Numbered from the stretch's first letter, positions 16,642 to 25,999 are shown. The stretch is DNA of 64,000 nucleotides from Polaribacter reichenbachii (GCF_001975665.1 NZ_CP019419.1:2108001-2172000), one strand, 5' to 3'. Numbers and translations are program-made. Notes: generated from the letters alone by a model not told the origin.

Positions 16642-16649
16642 TACTTTTG
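16642..16649 (+). promoter_or_regulatory. Promoter -7 box TACTTTTG for trxA
   Basis: Exact match to TAnnTTTG, 40 bases upstream of the thioredoxin start codon. The -33 region is T-rich but lacks TTTG at ideal spacing. Confidence 0.5.
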
Positions 16650-16689
16650 TAACCTAAAAAAGAAATAACAATCTAAAAAAAATATAAAA

Positions 16690-17007
16690 ATGGCATTAGA
16701 AATAACAGACGCAAATTTTGATGAAGTAGTATTAAAATCAGACAAACCAGTATTAGTAGATTTTTGGGCAGCTTGGTGTGGACCTTGTAGAATGGTTGGG
16801 CCAATTGTTGATGAAATTCACGCAGAATACGATGGTAAAGCTGTAGTTGGTAAAGTTGATGTTGATGCAAATCAAGAATTTGCTGCAAAATATGGTGTAA
16901 GAAATATACCAACTGTTTTAATCTTTAAAAACGGAGAAGTTGTAGACAAGCAAGTAGGTGTAGCACCTAAAAATGTTTACACAGGTAAAATAGATGCTGC
17001 TATTTAG
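16690..17007 (+). CDS. trxA: Thioredoxin
   Basis: 105 residues with the redox site WCGPC at 29-33, preceded by VLVDFWAA and followed by the cis-Pro segment RNIPTVLIF. Length and motifs are those of classical cytoplasmic thioredoxin 1. It can reduce CysH during sulfonucleotide reduction, as well as ribonucleotide reductase and other targets. It has its own promoter box and a terminator, so it is a single-gene transcript lying between metF and the aminopeptidase. Confidence 0.96.
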   Translation: MALEITDANFDEVVLKSDKPVLVDFWAAWCGPCRMVGPIVDEIHAEYDGKAVVGKVDVDANQEFAAKYGVRNIPTVLIFKNGEVVDKQVGVAPKNVYTGKIDAAI

Positions 17008-17030
17008 TAGTTTATATTTTATAATAGCAT

Positions 17031-17060
17031 AAAGGTTTGGCTAACGTCAAACCTTTTTTT
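17031..17060 (+). terminator. Terminator of trxA
   Basis: Stem AAAGGTTTG / CAAACCTTT with an 8-base loop, followed by a run of seven T. It starts 24 bases after the trxA stop. Confidence 0.85.
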
Positions 17061-17130
17061 ATTTTAGAACTTTTTTATTTTTAGGTTGCAAAAAACAATG
17101 TTGCTATGTGTTAAACCAAAATTATTTTTA

Positions 17131-19701
17131 ATGAATAAATACATCTTTTTTTTGTGCTTTCTTTTTTTTATTTCTTGTGATAAAATAGAAGATGAATCAA
17201 AATCTAAAGTAGAAACAGGTATTTCTCTTGAACTAGCCAAATACAGAAAACTGCAAATTTCTGATGTTGTTTATAATTTACACTTTAAAATACCAGAAGA
17301 AAAACAAGCTGCTATAGCCTCTAGATTGCAAATGCTTTTTAAGGTAAACGATTTAAAAGAAAACTTTCTATTAGATTTTAATGAAGAAGCTACTAAACTT
17401 AAATCGTTAAATATAAATGGAAAAACGGTTGAAATAAATGCATTTAATGAGCATATTATTATTGATAAAACAGACTTAGTTTTAGGTAATAATACACTTG
17501 AAATTTCTTTTGATGCTGGTGAACAATCTTTAAATAGAAATGATGAGTTTTTGTACACGCTTTTAGTGCCAGATAGAGCAAGTACATTGTTTCCTTGTTT
17601 AGATCAACCAGATATTAAAGCAAAATATAATTTAAGAATTACAGCTCCAAAAGATTGGAAGGTTTTAGCTGGTGCTTTTGAAGAAAGTGCTATAGAAGTT
17701 GGTGATTTTATAGAACATACTTTTGCAACTTCAGATTTAATGAGTACTTATTTGTTTTCTTTTGTAGCTGGTAAGTTTACAGAAGAAACTAAAAATCCTG
17801 GTGCTTTTGACATGCGTTTTTTATACAGAGAAAACAGCAAAGAAAAGATTGACGAAAGTGTAGATAGAGTTTACAAAATTCATCAAAATGCTATCGATTT
17901 TTTAGAAGATTATACAGCTGTAGATTTCCCATATCAAAAAATGGATTTTGCTGCAATTCCGCCTTTTCAATATGGAGGGATGGAACACGTTGGTGCAATT
18001 CAGTACAGACAATCTTCTTTGTTTTTAGATAAAAATGCAACTCAAAATCAGAAATTAGGAAGAGCAAAATTAATTGCCCACGAAACATCGCATATGTGGT
18101 TTGGAGATTTGGTTACAATGCGTTGGTTTAATGATGTTTGGATGAAAGAGGTTTTTGCTAATTTTATGGCAGATAAAATTGTAAATCCTGTTTATCCAGA
18201 GATAAATCATACGTTAAGTTTTATGATGTCTCATTACCCAAGTGCTTACTCAGAAGATAGGACAAAAGGTACAAATCCTATTCGTCAAAACTTAGACAAT
18301 TTAAAAAATGCAGGTTCTTTATATGGTAGAATTATCTACAATAAAGCACCAATTATGATGCGTCAATTAGAAACTTTATTAGGTAAAGATGCTTTTCAAG
18401 AAGGAATTCAAGATTATATAAAAACCTATAAAAATTCTAATGCAGATTGGGAGGAATTGGTTGCTATTTTAGATGAAAAATCTACAGATGATATTAAAAC
18501 TTGGTCAGATGTTTGGGTAAATTCATCAGGTAGACCAATTTTTACTGAAGAAATTGAATACAATTCAAGAGGACATGTTACGAAATTCATCCTTCATCAA
18601 AATGCAGAAGATGGTTCAGATAAAATTTGGACACAATCTTTTAAAATACAATTAAGAGATGCAAGAGGTTTTATAAAGAACATCAACATAAAAAATATGG
18701 GCAAATCTTTTGATGTTACAGAAGCTGTGAAAGGTTTTAAACCTGGGCAAATTTTGTACAATACAAACGGATTTGGTTATGGCGTTTTTCCTATTTATAA
18801 AGACGAAGTTTATACCTATAAAGATGTAAAAGATGAGGTTTCTAGAGGATATCAGTTCATAAATTTATATGAGAATATGTTAATTGGTGAAATCGCCCCT
18901 ATTGAAGTATATAAATTTTATTTAGAGGATGTTAGACAAGAAAATAATGAGCTGATTTTAGGATATATAACCAATGGTTTAAATACAATTTTCTGGAAAT
19001 TTTTAAATGAAAAACAAAGAGAAGATTGGTTGCCGATTACAGAAAAAGTATTAAAAGAAACTTTGTCTAAAAACAAACCTAAAAATATTAAGAAAATAGT
19101 ATATAATTTGTTATCTAAAGTGGGCTATAATAAATCTTCTCAGAAAACATTATACGCACTTTGGAGCAAAGAAGGTGAAGTTGAAAATCTCTTTTTAAAT
19201 GAAAATGATTACACTGCTTTAGCAATGAAGTTAGCTATTTACGAGCATCCAAAATCAAAAGAAATATTAGAGCAACAATTAATAAGAATATCTAACCCAG
19301 ATAGAGCAAAACGATTTAGTTGGCTTTTACCATCTTTAGCACCAAAATCTACAGATAGAGATCTATTTATGACATCGCTTTTAGATAAAGAAAACCGACA
19401 AAATGAATCTTGGGTATTGGCTGCTTTAAATAATATTCATCATCCTTTAAGGCAAACTGCAGCGTCTAAACATTTAAGACCAATGTTGGCTAAATTAGAA
19501 GAAGTACAACTTACAGGTGATATTTTCTTCCCAAAAAGATGGTTAACATCGTCATTTGGGCATTACTCATCTATAGAAGCCAATGATATTGTAGAAGAAT
19601 TTAGAAGAGAAAACCCTAATTATAATCCTGTTTTAATCAATAAATTATTGCAAAGTACAGATGATAGTTTTAAAGCAGAAAAAATTAGAAAAGTAGAATG
19701 A
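17131..19701 (+). CDS. M1 family metallo-aminopeptidase, lipoprotein
   Basis: 856 residues from ATG 17131; an upstream in-frame Met at 17086 would put 15 polar residues before the signal peptide. The lipoprotein signal is clear: MNKYIFFLCFLFFISC, with the lipid-modified Cys at 16 and acidic residues after it. The zinc site is HETSHMWF (His317, Glu318, His321) with Glu340 in WMKEVFANF. The exopeptidase motif that is usually GAMEN reads GGMEH. It likely trims N-termini of peptides in the periplasm. The C-terminal half is the helical ERAP1-like domain. It overlaps the next gene by four bases. Confidence 0.92.
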   Translation: MNKYIFFLCFLFFISCDKIEDESKSKVETGISLELAKYRKLQISDVVYNLHFKIPEEKQAAIASRLQMLFKVNDLKENFLLDFNEEATKLKSLNINGKTVEINAFNEHIIIDKTDLVLGNNTLEISFDAGEQSLNRNDEFLYTLLVPDRASTLFPCLDQPDIKAKYNLRITAPKDWKVLAGAFEESAIEVGDFIEHTFATSDLMSTYLFSFVAGKFTEETKNPGAFDMRFLYRENSKEKIDESVDRVYKIHQNAIDFLEDYTAVDFPYQKMDFAAIPPFQYGGMEHVGAIQYRQSSLFLDKNATQNQKLGRAKLIAHETSHMWFGDLVTMRWFNDVWMKEVFANFMADKIVNPVYPEINHTLSFMMSHYPSAYSEDRTKGTNPIRQNLDNLKNAGSLYGRIIYNKAPIMMRQLETLLGKDAFQEGIQDYIKTYKNSNADWEELVAILDEKSTDDIKTWSDVWVNSSGRPIFTEEIEYNSRGHVTKFILHQNAEDGSDKIWTQSFKIQLRDARGFIKNINIKNMGKSFDVTEAVKGFKPGQILYNTNGFGYGVFPIYKDEVYTYKDVKDEVSRGYQFINLYENMLIGEIAPIEVYKFYLEDVRQENNELILGYITNGLNTIFWKFLNEKQREDWLPITEKVLKETLSKNKPKNIKKIVYNLLSKVGYNKSSQKTLYALWSKEGEVENLFLNENDYTALAMKLAIYEHPKSKEILEQQLIRISNPDRAKRFSWLLPSLAPKSTDRDLFMTSLLDKENRQNESWVLAALNNIHHPLRQTAASKHLRPMLAKLEEVQLTGDIFFPKRWLTSSFGHYSSIEANDIVEEFRRENPNYNPVLINKLLQSTDDSFKAEKIRKVE

Positions 19702-20618
19702 AACTCTCTGAAGTAAAATCATCAGAAATTAAAAATCTAGATTTGTTGGCAAAACAAGTGGTAGAAGGTTTTATTACGGGGATTCATAAAAGTCCGTTTC
19801 ACGGATTTTCTGTAGAGTTTTCTGAACATAAATTATACAATAAAGGCGAAAGTACACGTCATATAGATTGGAAATTATTTGCCAAAACAGAAAAGCTCTA
19901 CACCAAAAAATACGAAGAAGAAACCAATTTAAGATGCCATATCATTATCGATAATTCTGCTTCTATGCATTATCCTATAGTAAAAAAGCAGACAATTAAC
20001 CAATTAAATAAAGTAGGTTTTTCGGCAATTGCAGCAGCTTCTTTAATGGAAATTCTAAAAAGACAAAGAGATGCTGTGGGTTTAAGTATTTATTCTGATA
20101 GGTATGAATATTATGCTCCAGAAAAAGGAAGTGAGCGCCACAGAAAAATGTTATTGAATCAATTAGAGCAATTGTTGGTTTCAAATTCTACATCAAACAC
20201 AGAAACTTATCAATATTTACACGAGATTGCAGAAAAGATTCACAGAAGATCTTTAATTTTTTTGTTTACTGATATGTTTCAAACCTCTAAAGAAGATGAA
20301 GTGCTTTTTGATGCATTAAGACATTTAAAATATAATAAACACGAAGTCGTTTTGTTTCATACTTATGATGAAAAAACAGAAGTCGGTTTTAATTTTGATA
20401 ATGCCCCAAAGAAATTTGTAGATGTAGAAACTGGCGAAGAAATAAATGTTTTTGCAGAGAATGTACAAGAAAAATATAAAGAATTAGCTCAGTCATATTT
20501 TAAAAGTTTGAAAAATAAATGTTTACAATATAAAATTGATTATGTTCCTTTAGATATTAACAAAGGCTACAATGATATTTTAACAGCTTATTTACTTCAA
20601 AGAAAAAAAAATAAATAA
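19698..20618 (+). CDS. DUF58 protein with von Willebrand A-like domain
   Basis: 306 residues, cytoplasmic. The DUF58 segment GESTRHIDWKLFAKTEKLYTK is near residues 50-70, and the metal-site-like IIIDNSASM (D-x-S-x-S pattern) near 92. DUF58 proteins usually sit with a MoxR ATPase and von Willebrand membrane proteins (Bat genes); none of these is adjacent here. The ATG overlaps the stop of the aminopeptidase gene (ATGA), so the two are translated together. The function is not established. Confidence 0.88.
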   Translation: MKLSEVKSSEIKNLDLLAKQVVEGFITGIHKSPFHGFSVEFSEHKLYNKGESTRHIDWKLFAKTEKLYTKKYEEETNLRCHIIIDNSASMHYPIVKKQTINQLNKVGFSAIAAASLMEILKRQRDAVGLSIYSDRYEYYAPEKGSERHRKMLLNQLEQLLVSNSTSNTETYQYLHEIAEKIHRRSLIFLFTDMFQTSKEDEVLFDALRHLKYNKHEVVLFHTYDEKTEVGFNFDNAPKKFVDVETGEEINVFAENVQEKYKELAQSYFKSLKNKCLQYKIDYVPLDINKGYNDILTAYLLQRKKNK

Positions 20619-20633
20619 TTTTTTTAATTTATG

Positions 20634-20664
20634 CTTGCAGATCTAAAAAACTGTATTATATTTG
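20634..20664 (+). promoter_or_regulatory. Promoter of tRNA-Asp (CTTG-N19-TATATTTG)
   Basis: TATATTTG at 20657-20664 matches the -7 consensus and CTTG at 20634-20637 has the canonical 19-base spacing. The start site would be about 10 bases before the mature tRNA. Confidence 0.65.
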
Positions 20665-20681
20665 CAACCGCTAAAAGCAAC

Positions 20682-20755
20682 GGTCTGGTAGTTCAGCTGG
20701 TTAGAATACCTGCCTGTCACGCAGGGGGTCGCGGGTTCGAGTCCCGTCCAGACCG
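20682..20755 (+). tRNA. tRNA-Asp (anticodon GTC)
   Basis: Acceptor stem GGTCTGG/CCAGACC with discriminator G, anticodon stem CCTGC/GCAGG around loop CTGTCAC (anticodon 20716-20718), and T arm GCGGG-TTCGAGT-CCCGT. CCA is not encoded. It is a single tRNA with its own promoter and terminator. Confidence 0.97.
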
Positions 20756-20757
20756 CG

Positions 20758-20788
20758 AAAAGCACTTCATTTTTGAAGTGCTTTTTTT
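20758..20788 (+). terminator. Terminator of tRNA-Asp
   Basis: AGCACTTC pairs with GAAGTGCT across a six-base loop, followed by a run of T. It begins three bases after the mature tRNA end. Confidence 0.9.
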
Positions 20789-20914
20789 GTTTTATAAAAA
20801 TCTTCACAAATTTTAGGTTTAGAACCATTTCTTTCAAAATTTAGGTAAAATGATGCATAAATAAGTTAAATATTAATTTGATGTTCTTTAATTTTTGAGA
20901 AACTTTGTTACCAT

Positions 20915-23671
20915 ATGAAGTACAAGAAAAGATTTTTAAATAACTGCATCAATAAATGTTTGCTTTTAATTGGTTTTATAGGTTTTTCTATAAGTATACA
21001 AGCTCAAAATAGCGGAATTAAAGGTATAGTTACAGATAATCAAAAAATACCTTTAGAAATGGTTTCTGTGGCAATTTTAAGTCCTAAAGATTCTACTTTT
21101 TTAAGTTATGCTACTACAGATTTAAAAGGAATATTCCATTTACAAGATGTGCCAAAAGATACAGTTATAATTCAGTTGAATTTATTGGGTTTTACACAGT
21201 ATTCTAAAAAGTTGGTTTATAACAATAGTTTAATCGATTTAAAAACGATTGTCTTAGAAGATGATGTTAGTAGTTTAGATGAAATTGTAATAGCTGCTGT
21301 TGTTCCTATTCAAATAAAAAAAGATACCGTAAGTTATAATGCTAATTCTTTTAAAGTAAATCACGATGATAATATTGAGGGTTTATTAGGTAAACTACCA
21401 GGTATGGAGATTGAGGATGGTAAAATAATATCTCAAGGAAATGCTGTTACCAAAATAATGATTGATGGTAAAGAATTCTTTGGTGGTGATCCATCCATCG
21501 TATTAAAAAATATTTCTGCAGATGCAATTGCAAAAGTAGAGGTAATTGATAAAAAAAGTGACGAAGCAGAACTTACAGGTGTAAGTGATGGTAACAAACA
21601 AATTGTAATTAATTTTACTTTAAAAAAGACGAAAAAGAATCGTGGTTTTGGTAAAGTGTCAGGAGGTTTAGGTTTAGATAATCGTTATTTTGGTAATGCA
21701 AATTACAATCAATTTAATTCTAAAACGCAACTATCTGTAATTGGTAAATTCAATAATATTAACATTACAGGTTCTAATATTCAGGGTTTTTTAGAAAATG
21801 CAGATGGTGTTGCAGATGAATCTGAAGATGATACCAATGATAATTTTAATATTAAACAGAAGAGTTTAAGTGGTTTTTTAGAAACCAAAGTTACTGGTGT
21901 ACATTATGGTAGAGAGCTAAAAAAGCGAGAATCTTTAAATGCAGATTATTTTTACAATGCATCAGAAAATAGCGGAATTTCAGAAACCAACAGAATAAAT
22001 TTTACAAATACTAATAACTTTAATTTCAAATCCACTAACGATTATTTAAATACTACAAACAATCATAATTTCAATTTTAATTACGAAAACAAAGCCAATA
22101 AAACCCATACAATAAAGCTTCGTGGTCGTTTTTATACAGATGATAGAAATTATAATTTAGACAGAAAAGGTGTTTACGAGAATGAAAATAATGAGATAGT
22201 AACAGAGAATAATCTATTATCAAACAATACTACTTTTAAAAAATATGGGAATATAAATTTTAATCTTTACAGGCGTTTGCTAAAAAAAGGAAGAAGTTTT
22301 AATACAGGTTTTAATTGGGTTGTAAATAATTACGATAGAGAAAATGATCAACACACTTTTATCACCAGAAATATTAATACAGATACACCTGTTTATCAAG
22401 AAATAATTGCGTTAAGAGATGAAGAGAGTAGCTCTAGTAATTTTAACTTAAGATTTAAATATACAGAACCACTAGGAGGTAATCATTATTTAAATGCAGA
22501 GGTTAATGCTAGTTTTTATGATGTAGATGAAAGTACAGATCAATCCAGAACAACGATAAAAACAACAATAGAAGAAGATTTTATAAAGTTCGATTATACA
22601 TTTTTTCAGAATATAATGCGAACTAAACTTTTTCATAGTTACAATACGCCTAAAATTAATATTTCTACAACAATGGAGTTGTATAATTTAAGGAGAGAGT
22701 TTGGTCAAGAAATCGACCAAATTTATACCAAAGAAAAATTGTATGTAACTCCATCTTTTTTCTTTCAATATAAACCCAATAGAGGAGAAAAGCTTAGGTT
22801 TACCTATAGAAGAGTAATTAGAGCTCCAAGACCACGTGAAACAAATCCGTTTATTAACGATTTAAGTCCGTATTTTATCAGAACAGGTAATGTAGATTTA
22901 CAACCAGAAAAAGTGCATTCTTTTGTTTCTTTTTACAATGTTAACAGTTCAAATTCATCTATAAATTTTAATACAAGACTGCAATATAATTATTCTACGG
23001 ATGCAATTATTAGAAGTTATACGATAGATGATGATTATATTAGAACCAGCAGTTATCAAAATAATGGAGAAAGGCATCGTTTAAATGCTCAAGTTCGTTT
23101 TTCAAAAAAACTGAATAAATTAGGAGTTCGTTTTAATTTAAATAATCGATTTTTTTACAATTCTGCAAACTCAATAGTTAATTTTAATTTAAATAAAATC
23201 GAATCTCAAGATATCTCTACAAACTTTGTAATTCAGAATACAAGAAAGAGAAAAGTGGATTTGAAAGCTGGTGTTTTTTATGGTGTAAATAATACAAGTT
23301 TTTCTATAGAAAAAGATTTGGATAGAAAATTTACAACACAAAAATATTTTGGAATGGTAGATGTTGATGCTACCAAAAGACTAAATCTAAACACACAATT
23401 AGATTATATTATTTATAATGATGATAAGTTTGATATTCATCAAGAACTACCAATTTGGAATGCAGCAATGTCTTATTCATTGTCTCCAAAAAATAACATT
23501 GTAAAATTGGTATTAATCGATTTATTAAATAAAAATGTAGATGTTTTTAGAAGAAGTACAGATAATTTTTTCGAAGAAACTATAGGACAAAGTTTAGGTA
23601 GGTATGTAATTTTAAGTTACACTTACAGACTAAATAACGGAAAAAGAAAGCCTAAACGTAAAAGTAGTTAG
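20915..23671 (+). CDS. TonB-dependent-receptor-like outer-membrane barrel protein
   Basis: 918 residues. A signal peptide ends at QAQ near residue 31. A carboxypeptidase-regulatory-like beta-sandwich follows (GIKGIVTDNQKIPLEMVSVA, about 33-120). Next comes a plug-like domain (LLGKLPGMEIEDGKIISQG...IMIDGKEFFGGDPSIVLKNI, about 145-240). The remaining 680 residues are beta-strands rich in Asn, Tyr and Phe, of the OMP_b-brl_3 type. No TonB box can be pinned down. There is no SusD partner next door, so a carbohydrate-uptake role is not supported; substrate unknown. It faces the next gene tail to tail. Confidence 0.88.
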   Translation: MKYKKRFLNNCINKCLLLIGFIGFSISIQAQNSGIKGIVTDNQKIPLEMVSVAILSPKDSTFLSYATTDLKGIFHLQDVPKDTVIIQLNLLGFTQYSKKLVYNNSLIDLKTIVLEDDVSSLDEIVIAAVVPIQIKKDTVSYNANSFKVNHDDNIEGLLGKLPGMEIEDGKIISQGNAVTKIMIDGKEFFGGDPSIVLKNISADAIAKVEVIDKKSDEAELTGVSDGNKQIVINFTLKKTKKNRGFGKVSGGLGLDNRYFGNANYNQFNSKTQLSVIGKFNNINITGSNIQGFLENADGVADESEDDTNDNFNIKQKSLSGFLETKVTGVHYGRELKKRESLNADYFYNASENSGISETNRINFTNTNNFNFKSTNDYLNTTNNHNFNFNYENKANKTHTIKLRGRFYTDDRNYNLDRKGVYENENNEIVTENNLLSNNTTFKKYGNINFNLYRRLLKKGRSFNTGFNWVVNNYDRENDQHTFITRNINTDTPVYQEIIALRDEESSSSNFNLRFKYTEPLGGNHYLNAEVNASFYDVDESTDQSRTTIKTTIEEDFIKFDYTFFQNIMRTKLFHSYNTPKINISTTMELYNLRREFGQEIDQIYTKEKLYVTPSFFFQYKPNRGEKLRFTYRRVIRAPRPRETNPFINDLSPYFIRTGNVDLQPEKVHSFVSFYNVNSSNSSINFNTRLQYNYSTDAIIRSYTIDDDYIRTSSYQNNGERHRLNAQVRFSKKLNKLGVRFNLNNRFFYNSANSIVNFNLNKIESQDISTNFVIQNTRKRKVDLKAGVFYGVNNTSFSIEKDLDRKFTTQKYFGMVDVDATKRLNLNTQLDYIIYNDDKFDIHQELPIWNAAMSYSLSPKNNIVKLVLIDLLNKNVDVFRRSTDNFFEETIGQSLGRYVILSYTYRLNNGKRKPKRKSS

Positions 23672-23678
23672 GCTTTCT
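23645..23678. terminator. Shared hairpin between convergent genes
   Basis: AGAAAGCCTAA (23645-23655) is the exact inverse of TTAGGCTTTCT (23668-23678). It overlaps the last codons and stop of the barrel gene and precedes the end of the opposite gene. The T-tracts on both sides are weak, so it is a probable bidirectional terminator. Confidence 0.55.
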
Positions 23679-23686
23679 ATAAAATC

Positions 23687-24778
23687 TTATTTTGATGTTA
23701 ACATTTCTGGAGTAGCAACAGTTCTAAAACCCATATGGTCTGAACCAGAATCTATAGCTACGCCCATTTTTGCTGATATTCTAAAACTTGCACAATACGA
23801 CTCGTGGCATAAAAAAGAACCACCTTTCATAACGTGTTCTACTTGATAAGGATTACTTGGACTATAAGATCTTTCAGCTCCTCTAGGATTTAAAAGAGGT
23901 TGAGAAATATCTAATTCTTGATAATGATTTACGTTAAATAAATCGCTTGTTAATTCCCAAACATTCCCTAGCATATCATACAAACCAATACTATTTGGTG
24001 GGTAAGATTTGGTAGCAGAAATAAATTCAAAACCATCTTTAGATTCATTTTTAGTAGGAAAAACACCTTGCCAAGTATTTGCATTTGAGTTTAAAATTGA
24101 TGCATCATTCCCCCAAGTATAAATAGTATTTGTGTTGTTACCTTGAGCAGCAGATTCCCACTCTGCTTCTGTAGGTAAACGTCTGTTGGCCCATTTACAG
24201 TAAGCCAAAGCATCTTCTAGAGCAATATGTACAACAGGGTAATTATCTTTACCTTCAATAGAAGATTCTGGTCCTGAAGGATGTCTCCAATCAGCACCAA
24301 TTTTCCAAGTCCACCATTGTTGATAATTGTTCATATTTGCAACTGCGTTTACATTTTTATTAAAAATTAAACTACCAGGTTGTAAAATAGAATCGTGAGG
24401 TTTTGGAGTTCCTGGAGGTAATTGAGCTTTCATTTCTTCCCAATCAATTTTGCGCTCTGCAACAGTTATATAATCAGTTGCTTTCACAAAATCGGCGTAT
24501 TGTTTATTGGTAACTTCATTTACATCAATATAAAAACCATCAACAGTAACTTTATGCGCAGGTTTTTCTCTGGGCATAGCAAATTTATCAGATTCTTTTG
24601 CACCTCTTATAAAAGTTTTTCCTGCTACCCAAATCATGTTTTTAGGTGTTTCTATTGCTGATGATGTATTGTTGTCCGCAGGTTTTTTAGCTTCGTTTTT
24701 ACAGCTAGATATTAATAAAACCAATGAAAGTAAAATAGAAGTAAAATAGAAAAAGCTTTTTTTAGAGTATTGTATCAT
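23687..24778 (-). CDS. Formylglycine-generating enzyme (sulfatase-modifying factor), lipoprotein
   Basis: 363 residues on the minus strand. A lipoprotein signal ends LVLLISSC (Cys26). The SUMF1/FGE fold follows: RGAKESDKFAMPREKPAHKV, DVNEVTNKQYADFV, LPTEAEWESAAQG, GLYDMLGNVWELTSD, and near the C-terminus GGSFLCHESYCASFR and HMGFRTV. The last carries the Cys pair (CHxSYC) that in true FGE binds copper and oxidises a sulfatase Cys to formylglycine; many FGE-fold relatives such as gliding proteins GldJ/GldK lack it. So activity on sulfatases exported to the periplasm is plausible. No sulfatase gene is in the window. Confidence 0.85.
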   Translation of the reverse strand: MIQYSKKSFFYFTSILLSLVLLISSCKNEAKKPADNNTSSAIETPKNMIWVAGKTFIRGAKESDKFAMPREKPAHKVTVDGFYIDVNEVTNKQYADFVKATDYITVAERKIDWEEMKAQLPPGTPKPHDSILQPGSLIFNKNVNAVANMNNYQQWWTWKIGADWRHPSGPESSIEGKDNYPVVHIALEDALAYCKWANRRLPTEAEWESAAQGNNTNTIYTWGNDASILNSNANTWQGVFPTKNESKDGFEFISATKSYPPNSIGLYDMLGNVWELTSDLFNVNHYQELDISQPLLNPRGAERSYSPSNPYQVEHVMKGGSFLCHESYCASFRISAKMGVAIDSGSDHMGFRTVATPEMLTSK

Positions 24779-24949
24779 TTAAGTGTTTTTTTTTGATATT
24801 AATTTTGGTTTATAAAAGTAATACTTAATCTTGCTTTAATGCTTAAAAGCCATTTGTTATTTTGGTTAAAAAGCGGTTAAAAGAACATTTATTCCAAAAA
24901 TAAAACCATTTATTCTATTAAAAATATTGTTTTTAAAAAAATAGAAAAC

Positions 24950-24969
24950 CTACCAGTTCCTACTAGTTG
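24950..24969 (+). promoter_or_regulatory. Candidate operator of the gal operon: direct repeat CTACCAGTTC / CTACTAGTTG
   Basis: Two 10-base units differing in two positions are adjacent, one helical turn apart, and overlap the -33 region of the promoter upstream of the GntR gene. The arrangement fits autorepression by the regulator encoded next, but no second copy elsewhere in the window supports it. Confidence 0.35.
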
Positions 24970-24987
24970 TTATTGTTATTTATTTTG

Positions 24988-24995
24988 TAAGTTTG
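24988..24995 (+). promoter_or_regulatory. Promoter -7 box TAAGTTTG of the gal operon
   Basis: Exact TAnnTTTG match only four bases before the GntR start codon. GTTG at 24966-24969 gives an 18-base spacing. If used, transcription would start at or within a few bases of the ATG, so the message would be leaderless. Confidence 0.45.
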
Positions 24996-24999
24996 TGGT

Positions 25000-25998
25000 A
25001 TGGATATTGTTTTTCTTAAAAGTGATTCTGGTAAACCTAAATACAAGCAAATAATTGCTTCTATAGAAGATGCTATTGTTAGTGGCGTGTTAAAAAAGGG
25101 AGATAGATTACCTTCTTTAAATAAGATTAAAAACCAACATTCACTTTCTAGAGATACTGTTTTGTCTGCTTTTAATGAGCTAAAAAATCGCGGAATTATA
25201 CATTCTGTGGTAGGTAAAGGCTATTACGTATCAACAGAAAATGTAAATATAGAACAGAAGGTTTTTTTACTTTTCGATGAATTAAATTCTTTTAAAGAAG
25301 ATTTGTATAATTCGTTTTTACAAGGTTTAGATGAAAATATTCAGGTAGATATCTTTTTTCATCATTTTAATAAAGACGTTTTTGCAAAGCTAATTAATGA
25401 TAATATTGGCAAGTATAGTTACTACGTTATAATGCCTGCAAATTTAGCAGATACAGAAAAGGTAATAGACAATCTGCCAACCGAAAAAGTATATATTTTA
25501 GATCAAGTACATAAGAGTTTATCTCAATATTCTGCTATTTATCAAAATTTTGAAAAAGATATTTTTAAAGGTCTTTCTTTAATGCTGATGAATATTGTAA
25601 AATATGAGAAAGTAATTTTAGTATTTTCAGAAGAAAAACAACCTAAAGGTATTTTAAAAGGCTTTCAATCATTTTGTAATCAGTATAATATAACTTCAGA
25701 GGTTATTCCGTCTATGAAAAAGAGAGTTATAGAAAAAGGTGAGGTTTATATCGTTTTAGAGGATAAAAATTTAATAAGAATCATAAAAAATATCAAGGAA
25801 AAAAAATTAACTTTAGCAAAAGATATTGCTATTGTTTCTGTTAATGACAATATGCTTAAAGAAATTGTAGAAGGTGGTATTACCACAATTTCTACAGATT
25901 TCAAGTTAATGGGTAAAAGATTGGCAGAAATGATTCTTAATAAAGAACAAGTGAAAATTGAAAACCCTAGTAGTTTAATCTTAAGAAAATCTATATAA
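25000..25998 (+). CDS. GntR-family regulator with periplasmic-binding-protein-like sensor domain
   Basis: 332 residues. The N-terminal winged helix reads PKYKQIIASIEDAIVSGVLK, KGDRLPSLNKIKN, LSRDTVLSAFNELKNRGII, VVGKGYYVS. From about residue 90 a LacI-type ligand-binding domain follows (KVFLLFDELNSFKEDLYNSF near its start; IAIVSVNDNMLKEIVEGGIT and STDFKLMGKRLAEMIL near its end). This fusion is common in Bacteroidota sugar regulators. It is the first gene of the galactose operon, two bases upstream of galM, so galactose or a metabolite is the likely effector, inferred from position only. Confidence 0.88.
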   Translation: MDIVFLKSDSGKPKYKQIIASIEDAIVSGVLKKGDRLPSLNKIKNQHSLSRDTVLSAFNELKNRGIIHSVVGKGYYVSTENVNIEQKVFLLFDELNSFKEDLYNSFLQGLDENIQVDIFFHHFNKDVFAKLINDNIGKYSYYVIMPANLADTEKVIDNLPTEKVYILDQVHKSLSQYSAIYQNFEKDIFKGLSLMLMNIVKYEKVILVFSEEKQPKGILKGFQSFCNQYNITSEVIPSMKKRVIEKGEVYIVLEDKNLIRIIKNIKEKKLTLAKDIAIVSVNDNMLKEIVEGGITTISTDFKLMGKRLAEMILNKEQVKIENPSSLILRKSI

Positions 25999-25999
25999 C

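Noticed and set aside
20682..20755. Genomic island attachment site at tRNA-Asp
   Set aside because: No integrase and no direct repeat of the tRNA 3' end were found in the flanking sequence.
20631..20837. Open frames on both strands across the tRNA-Asp gene
   Set aside because: They are translations of the tRNA and its terminator (tell-tale GGRGFESRP-type peptide) and overlap a confident tRNA.
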